In this document: positions 24,512-30,884 of the stretch, piece by piece | How positions within the stretch are numbered: the first letter of the stretch is position 1 | Layout: each line of letters opens with the position of its first letter | Assembly (NCBI GenBank): GCA_019359505.1 | Contig: JAHHHD010000051.1 | Span: forward strand, 1-33,384 | Reading direction: 5' to 3' | Source: Drouetiella hepatica Uher 2000/2452 | Lineage (GTDB): Bacteria; Cyanobacteriota; Cyanobacteriia; Elainellales; Elainellaceae | DNA: 33,384 bases | Notes under the pieces: generated by a model | Seen by the model: the letters and a program-made list of their open reading frames with translations, nothing else | Told to the model about the DNA's origin: nothing | Databases searched by the model: none | Made by a program: the position numbers and the translations under genes

Positions 24512-25528
24512 CTAAGTTGCTGGGAAAGTCTTGCACCACTCGCCAGATAGTTCAACCTCACATAGTTCACAAGGTAGCCTTGAATCATCAGTATCAATGA
24601 CCAGAAACAACCGATATTCGTCTTCCCGTGAGGCACAGATCCCTTCCACCTTTCCCACAAATAAACCACCGTCAGGTGTACGGAGTTCAATCCATCGCGG
24701 GTTGGCATCTAGCATTCCTAATGTCGAGCCGTTGACGATGCCGTCGGAGGTAGCATCTGGTGAATCTTCTGCTGCCGCTGAGAAAATGACTCCTCTTTGA
24801 GTAATTGTGGCATCTGTAAAACTTAGTCTAAGCCCGTTTAAGCTGCCTAAATCGTACTGGCAAATATTTTTTAGGCGAGGAGGATGCTGACTTTCTGGAT
24901 CTTGTAAGTAAGCCTCGAGCTTATCCCAATGTAAATCACCCGTTGCGTTGACTGGCAAGTTGTTGCTTTGGGGTGCGCCGTTTCCCCGATTCAACAGCCG
25001 AATCTGACCTGCTTGAAATACTGCTCCTTCAAGATTGAGTTCACTGCCAGAGAACTCAGCACAAGCTCTAAGCTGAGTATAGAGTGCTCCTGCCTGGTGC
25101 AAGGAAAGCTTAGAGTCTGGTCGTACCATTAAAATTTGTTCTCGTCGCGCCGTTGATCCAGACCCAAACGCTAGGAATAACTCTCCATCGGGGGTGGGAA
25201 CTGTAGTGCAAGCTTCTAGATCCATCTTGAATTGCTTGTTGTCGCACCGATCGTCAAACTGCCGTAGCCCTCCTTCTCCAGCCGGTAACGTAATTGCTTC
25301 AACCTCAAAGCTTTGAGGATCAATCAGCACCAGAAAATTGGCATCATCTTGAACCAGGGCAAGCCGATTGCCAAACCAAGTTAAACTGGAGCCTGCTCGT
25401 ACATGCGGTGGACGATCAAGCGTTGGATCTGCCCCTTCGCGGTAGAAGAGTGGCATACTTGTTTGCACAATCGCCCGCAAAGTTGGATCTCGCATAGCAT
25501 GAATAGTCGGAATCATTGCTTCACTCAA
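24512..25528 (-). CDS. Conserved hypothetical, beta-propeller-like protein
   Basis: A 338-aa soluble-looking protein without a signal peptide. Repeated beta-strand segments (LTWFGNRLALVQDDANFLVLIDP, GELFLAFGSGSTARREQILMVRP, FQAGQIRLLNRGNGAP, LNGLRLSFTDATITQRGVIFSAAAED, GLFVGKVEGICASREDEYRLFLVIDTDD) suggest a beta-propeller similar to phytase-like or DUF6929-type proteins; that family name is recalled, not searched. No enzyme motif is evident beyond scattered Asp and Glu that could bind calcium. It converges with corA, with 48 bp between the stop codons. Confidence 0.75.
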   Translation of the reverse strand: MSEAMIPTIHAMRDPTLRAIVQTSMPLFYREGADPTLDRPPHVRAGSSLTWFGNRLALVQDDANFLVLIDPQSFEVEAITLPAGEGGLRQFDDRCDNKQFKMDLEACTTVPTPDGELFLAFGSGSTARREQILMVRPDSKLSLHQAGALYTQLRACAEFSGSELNLEGAVFQAGQIRLLNRGNGAPQSNNLPVNATGDLHWDKLEAYLQDPESQHPPRLKNICQYDLGSLNGLRLSFTDATITQRGVIFSAAAEDSPDATSDGIVNGSTLGMLDANPRWIELRTPDGGLFVGKVEGICASREDEYRLFLVIDTDDSRLPCELCEVELSGEWCKTFPAT

Positions 25529-25635
25529 CCCCCAGTTCTCCTTTGATTCGTTATAACTTCTCTGAAGCCTGCCTCCCGCTTCCTGCTCTATAACGAGGCT
25601 GACTTGTTGGAGCGAACTCCTTGGAGGTTAGGTAA

Positions 25636-25654
25636 ACGCCTGACTTTCAGGCGT
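25636..25654. terminator. Short perfect hairpin between minus-strand genes
   Basis: ACGCCTGA (25636-25643) pairs with TCAGGCGT (25647-25654) around CTT. It sits between the small gene to the right and the beta-propeller-like gene to the left. It has no T-tract, so termination is only a possibility. Confidence 0.35.
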
Positions 25655-25691
25655 GAATTGTCCCTGATACCGAACATAAGAACAGAGGAAA

Positions 25692-26075
25692 TTAACTTGC
25701 ATCATGGCATATCTTTGGATTGGATTCAAAGTGGTAGGTTAACAGGCAGAGGTAGAGGGTAGTATCTCGTTTCTCTATCCAATCAATCCAGGCGATCGCC
25801 CAACAAAAACGACTATTCACTAACAACCATCGCAACAGACGATCGCGGCGTGAATCCACATTTGAGGGTAACGTTCCGCCTAATCGATGCAGCCGAATAG
25901 CATAGCAAACTGCCGATCGCTCAGATTTGAGTGCCAACATTTGGAGAATCTTCTGTTGGCTTTCACCAAATTCACGTTCAGCCAATGCCCAGTAGATTCG
26001 GGATACTGTCCACTTGAGGCGATATGAATCCTGAAATGCTGCGATCAGAGATGGCTTAAGAGCTTGCTTATTTAT
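25692..26075 (-). CDS. Small helical protein of unknown family; start codon uncertain
   Basis: From TTG 25985 the product is 97 aa. The same frame is open further up to about 26081, giving 127 aa if it begins at 26075: NKQALKPSLIAAFQDSY, RLKWTVSRIYWALAERE, then ESQQKILQMLALKSERSAVC and a second helical part rich in Trp. At 26075 the codon is ATA, nine bases after a perfect AGGAGG, so this may be a mutated ATG or a rare start. The helical pattern with E and H residues loosely recalls ferritin-like domains, but I cannot confirm it. Two HIP1-like GATCG sites suggest long residence in the genome. Confidence 0.45.
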   Translation of the reverse strand: MNKQALKPSLIAAFQDSYRLKWTVSRIYWALAEREFGESQQKILQMLALKSERSAVCYAIRLHRLGGTLPSNVDSRRDRLLRWLLVNSRFCWAIAWIDWIEKRDTTLYLCLLTYHFESNPKICHDAS

Positions 26076-26214
26076 TAGCCTTCACCTCCTGATGGTTCAG
26101 AGATTGGTCAAGAACTCAATTTTAAGGCTGTTTGGTCAATGCTATTGAGTTTTGCATTTTGGACAAGGCTCTAACATTCACTGCCGCTTTCATTGTCGAG
26201 TTAAGGAGCCTTTG

Positions 26215-26443
26215 TGTGTCATGGGTGATAGCATTTCCCAATCAGACCAGTCCCAGATTTTCAATCGATTCTATCGAGTGAACAGCGATCGTTCTCGGTA
26301 TACGGGAGGGAGGGGCTGGATTAGGGTTAGCTATTGCAATGGCGATTGCCCAATCGCATCATGGCAATATTCAAATTGAGAGTCAGTTAAGTAAGGGCAG
26401 CACATTCATTGTATGTCTGCCCTTAATCCAAACAACGAAGTAG
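26215..26443 (+). pseudogene. Histidine kinase C-terminal stump (HATPase), frameshifted
   Basis: The plus strand encodes VMGDSISQSDQSQIFNRFYRV, then [10 protein letters not shown]; after a frameshift near 26310 it encodes [19 protein letters not shown], then [19 protein letters not shown] to a TAG at 26441-26443. This is the G1/F/G2 part of a histidine kinase ATPase domain. No HisKA or sensor region is present, and upstream frames are closed. Confidence 0.85.
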
Positions 26444-26464
26444 GAATGGCTATACGTTAAAATT

Positions 26465-26612
26465 GCGATGCAAAAACGTTTGTTTATGCACCGAATTACA
26501 GGCAACGGAAGATCAAGAGTTCTGGTGTTGCATAAACCTATTGCAGAACGTAATTCAATGGCAATGGGTTAACGCCGAATCATCTCTCAGAGTTCTAGCT
26601 CATAGATTTGCG
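26465..26612 (+). repeat. Left inverted repeat (about 148 bp) of the recombinase element
   Basis: The sequence GATGCAAAAACGTTTGTTTA to the codons for the recombinase C-terminus recurs reverse-complemented at about 27370-27516. Identity by eye is about 80 percent, with shared blocks TTGCATAAACCTATTGCAGA and CAATGGCAATGGGTT. Confidence 0.85.
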
Positions 26613-27189
26613 CGATCTCATCGGACTGAATTCCCAAATACGCCAACGTCTGCCGCTGAGTTGCATGACCGAATGCCTCCATCAGAAGCGGAATAGCCGT
26701 GCCTCGCTCCATTCGCTGCCAGTATCCCCAGGTCTTGCGAAGGGTATGGCTGCCATAATTTCCCTTCAATCCAACGTCTTGGCACCACCCCTTCACCATC
26801 GTGCTGACGGTAGTCACTGTCAGACAACCTCGCTGCCCAGTGAATAAATTATCCTCATCCTGAAGCTGGCTGTCTTCCAGCCAAGTCTGAATTGCCGAAA
26901 TCGCCGTGCCATTAAGGGTTACAGGACGATACTTGTTCGTCTTGCGCTGCTTCAACTCCAAGACATCTCCCACTCGCTGAGATCGCACCTGCTTGACTTT
27001 AATCGACAGCAGTTCATTTGCCCGATAAGCGGTGTTGATGCCCAGCGTGAACAAACATAAATCACGGGGATGATCTGCTAGCACTTTCTTAATACGACCG
27101 ATCGCCTTCTTATCTCGAATTGGCTCCACCTTAATGGTTGATCCAGAGGCCGGATGGTGGGGATTTTCTCCTTTTTGAAACGGCATCAC
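26587..27189 (-). CDS. Catalytic-domain-only tyrosine recombinase
   Basis: A 200-aa integrase-family protein. The catalytic set is complete: R56 in AYRANELLSI, a beta-hairpin Lys in QRKTNKYRP (K83 or K86), H148 and R151 in SHTLRKTWGYW, H175 in FGHATQ and Y184 in LAYLGI. Full-length integrases carry an N-terminal arm-binding and SAM-like core-binding region of 100-200 aa. Here the catalytic fold begins almost at the start, so DNA binding must rely on the catalytic domain or a partner. The gene is enclosed by about 150-bp inverted repeats, whose left copy includes its last codons, and is preceded by a long palindrome. It could be the recombinase of a very small self-contained element, or the remnant of a larger one. 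Confidence 0.88.
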   Translation of the reverse strand: MMPFQKGENPHHPASGSTIKVEPIRDKKAIGRIKKVLADHPRDLCLFTLGINTAYRANELLSIKVKQVRSQRVGDVLELKQRKTNKYRPVTLNGTAISAIQTWLEDSQLQDEDNLFTGQRGCLTVTTVSTMVKGWCQDVGLKGNYGSHTLRKTWGYWQRMERGTAIPLLMEAFGHATQRQTLAYLGIQSDEIAQIYELEL

Positions 27190-27196
27190 GCCCCTT

Positions 27197-27252
27197 TTTG
27201 CTAACTCATTAAGTTTTACTATTATTACGCAAAAACTTAATGAGTTAGCAAA
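27197..27252. promoter_or_regulatory. Palindrome with perfect 21-bp arms upstream of the recombinase
   Basis: Arms 27197-27217 and 27232-27252 are exact reverse complements (core CTAACTCATTAAG) with a 14-base spacer, starting only seven bases before the recombinase start codon. It could be an operator, a recombination core site or a transcript hairpin over the ribosome binding site. Confidence 0.8.
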
Positions 27253-27311
27253 TCGATATTTTTAGATATATTTAGTAGAACAATACTCAAAGCTAAGCTG
27301 GAAGCTCATTT

Positions 27312-27371
27312 AGCGCGATTGTTCAGCCCACTAACTTCTTATCAATAGTTAGTGGGCTGAACGATCCCGCT
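27312..27371. repeat. Hairpin with 16-bp perfect arms
   Basis: GTTCAGCCCACTAACT (27321-27336) pairs with AGTTAGTGGGCTGAAC (27347-27362) around a 10-base loop, and the pairing extends imperfectly outwards. It adjoins the right inverted repeat of the recombinase element. It lacks a T-tract. Confidence 0.8.
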
Positions 27372-27516
27372 AATCTATGAGCTAGAACTTTGAGAGATGT
27401 AATTGGTGTAAACCCATTGCCATTGGATCACGTTCTGCAATAGGTTTATGCAACGCTAGATCACTTGATCTTTCGTTACTTGAAATTCGGTGCACAAACA
27501 AACGTTTTTGCATTGA
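27370..27516 (-). repeat. Right inverted repeat of the recombinase element
   Basis: The reverse-complement match of 26465-26612. On the plus strand it still encodes the recombinase C-terminus (IYELEL then TGA), so it derives from the 3' end of a second recombinase gene in opposite orientation. Confidence 0.85.
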
Positions 27517-27603
27517 ACCAGCAATACATGAAACTGGCACAACCAATTCTGACTTTACCGAGAACAGGGTGCAATCAGGATAGGGATGGCGTTGATGGAA
27601 AGC

Positions 27604-27855
27604 TCATAGGCAGTGCTTCTCCAAATGCCGTTTGTATTCTTCGAGCGCGATCAGGATTTCAGGATTCTTGAAAATATCAAACTCCGCACGGCGATTCATT
27701 TTGTGAAGTAAATCTCGTCGTTGCTCCAGCACTTCCAGATAAATGGACTGATAGCCTTTTAAGGAAGTCTGCCAAGCAAGATTTGATTCATTAAGTTCGC
27801 GGTCGGAAACCTCAAATCGATTTCTGCCTTCATTTAGTAAAGGAGCAATAAACAA
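27604..27855 (-). pseudogene. 5'-truncated gene fragment of uncertain family
   Basis: An 83-aa frame: NEGRNRFEVSDRELNESNLA, WQTSLKGYQSIYLEVLEQRR, DLLHKMNRRAEFDIFKNPEI, LIALEEYKRHLEKHCL. The charged helical character and the YxxIYLEVLEQRR pattern resemble the cytoplasmic C-terminal tails of cation/proton antiporters, but this is only a resemblance. Its first codons lie inside dispersed repeat B, so the original 5' part has been cut off by that repeat. Confidence 0.45.
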
Positions 27856-27958
27856 CGCTAAAGCTGAAAGCCATACAGTATAAGGATTGTAGCCTCTGAT
27901 TTTACTGGATTTATGGCGACGTAATGGCTGAAAACCTTGCTAGGTCTAGTTTTCAGCT
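27838..27958 (-). repeat. Dispersed repeat B, inverted copy
   Basis: The reverse complement of this stretch matches 19373-19493, including CTGAAAAC, TTTTCAGCCATTACG, CGCCATAAATC, AATCAGAGGCT, GGCTTTCAGC and TGTTTATTG. Confidence 0.8.
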
Positions 27959-28102
27959 AGATCACGTTTGTGTAGCGGCAGAGTCTTTCTCCAATCACCA
28001 GGAAGACTCTGGCGTAAATTTGGACTATATCGCCATTAAGTTATGGTCTAAAACACTCGGCTTCTCGTTCTCCAAAATGTTTGAACTAGCCTGAAACTGT
28101 AT

Positions 28103-28130
28103 GAGTAGTTGCACTGTTGAGCAACTACTC
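28103..28130. repeat. Dispersed palindromic repeat A, core copy 5
   Basis: A perfect GAGTAGTTGC / GCAACTACTC stem with loop ACTGTTGA. The flanks (AGCCTGAAACT before, CTAAAGCTCAG after) resemble those of other copies. Confidence 0.85.
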
Positions 28131-28146
28131 TATTTCTAAAGCTCAG

Positions 28147-28216
28147 TCATAGCAGTGATTCTGAGCTTAGCATTGTTTATTGTTTCGTTGCTATGTAAAG
28201 GCGAAAGGGGACGCTC
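28147..28216 (+). repeat. Dispersed repeat B, partial copy (tail)
   Basis: GCTTAGCATTGTTTATTGTT followed by GGCGAAAGGGGACGCTCGCGC resembles the tail of the full copy (19470-19520). It ends just before the stop codon of the glycosyltransferase gene, at the border of the five-gene cluster. Confidence 0.6.
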
Positions 28217-28221
28217 GCGCT

Positions 28222-29022
28222 CTAGAGCCAAGGTAGTCCAGCGCTGTATTTTTCCATCATATACCTATTCCCCTCCACAATATAATCAGGAGGCACAGGG
28301 CCATTCTCCTTCAAGCGATAGTTAACCGTGTATTTTTTTGAGGATAAATAGCTAGGGAACTTGGCGCACAAATTGTGAAAGAAGTACCTGTCGCCTCTTC
28401 GCGGATGATACCAATAGTGTGCTGTCTGAGCAATTGTGCTTCTTCTGAACGCATAGCAGTTTGTATCAACATAACTCGGCCAGCCGTTCTTCAGATGGGA
28501 GTACGGCGGATACATGCCAATGCTCTCACAGTTGTCATCTGCGACATAGACTTCATCGTGCGTGTAAATCTTTCTCATCGAATGCGCCCAATCAACTCTA
28601 TCCCTGCCGAGCAGGGCGACCATCGAACTAACGTGTTCGGGATCCCACCAATTGTCCTCATCAAGAAATAATATGTATTTTGAGTTCACGAGAAGGGGAA
28701 AGGAGGCATAAATGCGATGACCGCTCAACAACCCATCTTTTCCAGTGTTAAAGGGCAATACACACACCGTGCACCTGCTGCTATTGGCCCCTGATAGGAT
28801 CTGCCGGACCTGCTGCTCAAACTGGAGCCCATCAACCACTATCAAATGGTCGATGTCCCCGTGGTCTTGGTCAAAAACACTCTGGATAGCCCTACCCAAG
28901 AACAGACTACCCGTTGTGGGCGTGATCACAGCGACACTTAGATGCCGGTGCCCAGCGTCGCCAATGATTTGATCAACATGCCCATAGATGTCACCCAAGA
29001 ATCCATTCTCGATATTTAGCAC
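28222..29022 (-). CDS. GT-A fold glycosyltransferase, family 2-like
   Basis: About 266 aa. The GTG at 29022 is preferred because AAGGAGG lies four bases upstream; the frame also allows a start at 29079. LSVAVITPTTGSLFLGRAIQSVFDQ is the usual GT2 N-terminus, LIVVDG and YILFLDEDNWWDPEHV give the nucleotide-sugar and metal-binding DxD-type motif (DED), and the C-terminal half has CYAFRRSTIAQTAHYW and PRRGDRYFFHNLC. No membrane segments are seen. GT2 enzymes transfer a sugar from a nucleotide sugar to an acceptor; the acceptor is unknown. It is the last gene of a five-gene minus-strand operon, 77 bp after the Ham1-like gene by this start. Confidence 0.82.
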   Translation of the reverse strand: MLNIENGFLGDIYGHVDQIIGDAGHRHLSVAVITPTTGSLFLGRAIQSVFDQDHGDIDHLIVVDGLQFEQQVRQILSGANSSRCTVCVLPFNTGKDGLLSGHRIYASFPLLVNSKYILFLDEDNWWDPEHVSSMVALLGRDRVDWAHSMRKIYTHDEVYVADDNCESIGMYPPYSHLKNGWPSYVDTNCYAFRRSTIAQTAHYWYHPRRGDRYFFHNLCAKFPSYLSSKKYTVNYRLKENGPVPPDYIVEGNRYMMEKYSAGLPWL

Positions 29023-29099
29023 AAAACCTCCTTCAGGTCTCCGACGCAAGAACCCAATGAGCGCGCGAACAACGGGCAATTCACCTCAAAGATTGCTGG

Positions 29100-29642
29100 T
29101 CAGAACTCACCTTGATACTCGCCCTCCCACTCTGGAATCTCTAGAATCCGCCTTACAAATGTCGGCGCAGAGTTCCGATAGGCATCTAGGGCAATTCGGC
29201 GAGCAGAAAATCTGCTCTTTGCTCCCATTCGCCGCAGCTCAAATAGAGTCAGATCAGTGCCTTGAGGAACAAAATATGGCTCGAAAGATGATATACACAC
29301 ATCTGGGGGCACCTCTATTCTACCGTTGATGATTCCTCGGTACACATACAGATTGACATCGTCATGATATCCAAGTGACGTAATCCACGATGCGTCGGCG
29401 CAAGCCTTCATCCCTTTCGCTCGAAACTTTAGATCGACAATTATCTCTCCGTCGACCTTCAGTACAGTGTCCTCCACGAGCGTATGAGCATCCGAGCTCA
29501 ATATCTTATACATGATCACCTCATCCATCGTTCCCAAGACTTCTCGGGTACTGTGTCCCAGTTTCGCGGACATCCCTAGCGCTGTGTACTCATCAACCTT
29601 GTGTTGACTAGAGGTGAGAACGAACATGTCCACCATTCTCAA
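29100..29642 (-). CDS. Ham1/RdgB-like nucleoside triphosphate pyrophosphatase, divergent
   Basis: A 180-aa protein counted from TTG 29642; ATG 29636 or ATG 29627 (MFVLTSSQHK) are plausible starts. The N-terminal FVLTSSQHKVDEY corresponds to the TGNxxKxxE substrate loop of Ham1/ITPase enzymes, LVEDTVLKVDGE to the EDT motif, SFEPYFVPQGTDLTLFEL to the FxPxF-PxG-TxxE segment, and KSRFSARRIAL to the terminal KxxxSHR region, with His replaced by Ala. The family removes pyrophosphate from (non-canonical) purine NTPs to give NMPs. An NMP is exactly the substrate class of LOG enzymes, and two LOG genes lie immediately upstream, so a joint nucleotide-processing role is likely. Confidence 0.72.
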   Translation of the reverse strand: MRMVDMFVLTSSQHKVDEYTALGMSAKLGHSTREVLGTMDEVIMYKILSSDAHTLVEDTVLKVDGEIIVDLKFRAKGMKACADASWITSLGYHDDVNLYVYRGIINGRIEVPPDVCISSFEPYFVPQGTDLTLFELRRMGAKSRFSARRIALDAYRNSAPTFVRRILEIPEWEGEYQGEF

Positions 29643-29666
29643 ATACGATCAAACGCGAGCGATAGG

Positions 29667-30221
29667 TTAAACACGAAAGCGTCCAGCCAGGAACACGTCA
29701 ACGGCTTCTTCTGACGTCTCGACGACAACGTACCTGGCGGAACTACCCAAGCTACTTGGCGATGCCTCATGCATTGTTCCAAGCAGATCCGAAAGGCAAT
29801 TCCAGTAGCCCTGCGTATTGATCAAGTATATTGGCTTGTGGTGAATATCGCGTCCCACGCAAGCCAATTGCTCAATTAGTTCCTCAAGCGTCCCGGGTCC
29901 ACCAGGCAATGCCATGAATGCACTGGACAAACCAGACATCAGCATCTTTCGCTCATGAAAACCCTTGACCTCATGGTATTCACTGACCTCGCGGAGTAAA
30001 TGCTCGGTATTAACGAGCGCTGTAGGCATAACGCCAGTTACATGCCCTCCCCTGGCAATTGCAGCCCGCGCAACTACACCCATTAGACCACTGCCGCCAC
30101 CACCATAGACAAGGCCAAGTCCAGCCATCGCAATCGCACTTCCCAAGCGACGGGCTGCATCAGCATACTCCGGGTTCGTACCGACGCTCGAACCACAAAA
30201 CACGCAGACCCTCGTTAGCAT
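29667..30221 (-). CDS. LOG-family phosphoribohydrolase (cytokinin-activating type)
   Basis: A 184-aa protein with the full LOG signature: VCVFCGSSVGTNPEY, YGGGGSGLMGVVA (about 39-51), the Arg/Lys pair in FHERKML and the motif PGGPGTLEEL (106-115) with the catalytic Glu. LOG enzymes cleave the N-glycosidic bond of nucleoside 5'-monophosphates, classically cytokinin ribotides, releasing the free base and ribose 5-phosphate. All catalytic residues are present. It lies 63 bp downstream of a degenerate paralogue and 24 bp upstream of the Ham1-like gene. The genes between two glycosyltransferases suggest a biosynthetic rather than housekeeping role. Confidence 0.92.
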   Translation of the reverse strand: MLTRVCVFCGSSVGTNPEYADAARRLGSAIAMAGLGLVYGGGGSGLMGVVARAAIARGGHVTGVMPTALVNTEHLLREVSEYHEVKGFHERKMLMSGLSSAFMALPGGPGTLEELIEQLACVGRDIHHKPIYLINTQGYWNCLSDLLGTMHEASPSSLGSSARYVVVETSEEAVDVFLAGRFRV

Positions 30222-30284
30222 TGCTTCGCCTCATCTAGCAGCCCAAAAAGAATCACTCGATGCATAAGAGTCCCACCGCTCTAA

Positions 30285-30884
30285 TTAGGATAACTCGCTT
30301 GAACCACTATCGAATCGAGCGGGGCTTGTTCTGCTCAGCAATGTCGCCAAGAAGTTAGGCACAATACACTCCACGTCAGCAAACTCAGTGTAACGCGCAT
30401 GAAAGTCATCAGGAAGGAATGACTCTAGCCTCATCTTCTCAAACATCTGCAACAGCGGACTCCAGTAGCCCGCTGCGTTGACAATGTATACCGGCTTTCG
30501 CCCGAGTACGCGTGGCATCCAAGTCAGGTACTCCATAAGCAAGTCTAGCGTACTCACGCCGCCGGGCAGCACGACAAAACTGTCAGACAGAGTAAATATC
30601 ATCGTTTTGTATTCATGCAGTTCGCTGACTGCTACACGCCCATCGGATTTCTCAGCCCCCTCCGATGACAAGGGCGAACGGGACGAGACACGAATGACGC
30701 GGACACCATTCTCCGTAATAATTCCGGAAATCCGCCGAGTTAACTCGCTTGAGCCATCTTCGCAAACCAGACCGATTCCCTCGCGAGCCATTGCAAAAGC
30801 TAATCTTCCTGCCATCTCGACAAAATCTATCCCGGTATATTCCTCTACATCCCCCAGTACACAGAAGTATCTCATCCGCGTCAC
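30285..30884 (-). CDS. Degenerate LOG-family paralogue
   Basis: A 199-aa protein with the LOG fold pattern (FVEMAGRLAFAMAREGIGLV, HEYKTMIFTLSDSFVVLPGG, LGRKPVYIVNAAGYWSPLLQMF) but altered catalytic motifs. The glycine-rich GGGxxGLM loop is replaced by CEDGSSELTRRIS, and PGGxGTxxE reads PGGVSTLDL, losing the catalytic Glu; the HERK pair is HEYK. It is probably catalytically dead and could be a structural or regulatory partner of the canonical LOG encoded next to it, since LOG proteins form dimers or hexamers. Its GTG start overlaps the upstream stop by one base; ATG 30875 (MRYFCVL) is an alternative start. Confidence 0.8.
   Translation of the reverse strand: MTRMRYFCVLGDVEEYTGIDFVEMAGRLAFAMAREGIGLVCEDGSSELTRRISGIITENGVRVIRVSSRSPLSSEGAEKSDGRVAVSELHEYKTMIFTLSDSFVVLPGGVSTLDLLMEYLTWMPRVLGRKPVYIVNAAGYWSPLLQMFEKMRLESFLPDDFHARYTEFADVECIVPNFLATLLSRTSPARFDSGSSELS

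Noticed and set aside
4721-28130. CRISPR array from the recurring GAGTAGTTGC palindromes
   Set aside because: Copies are kilobases apart in both orientations with no regular spacers and no cas genes.
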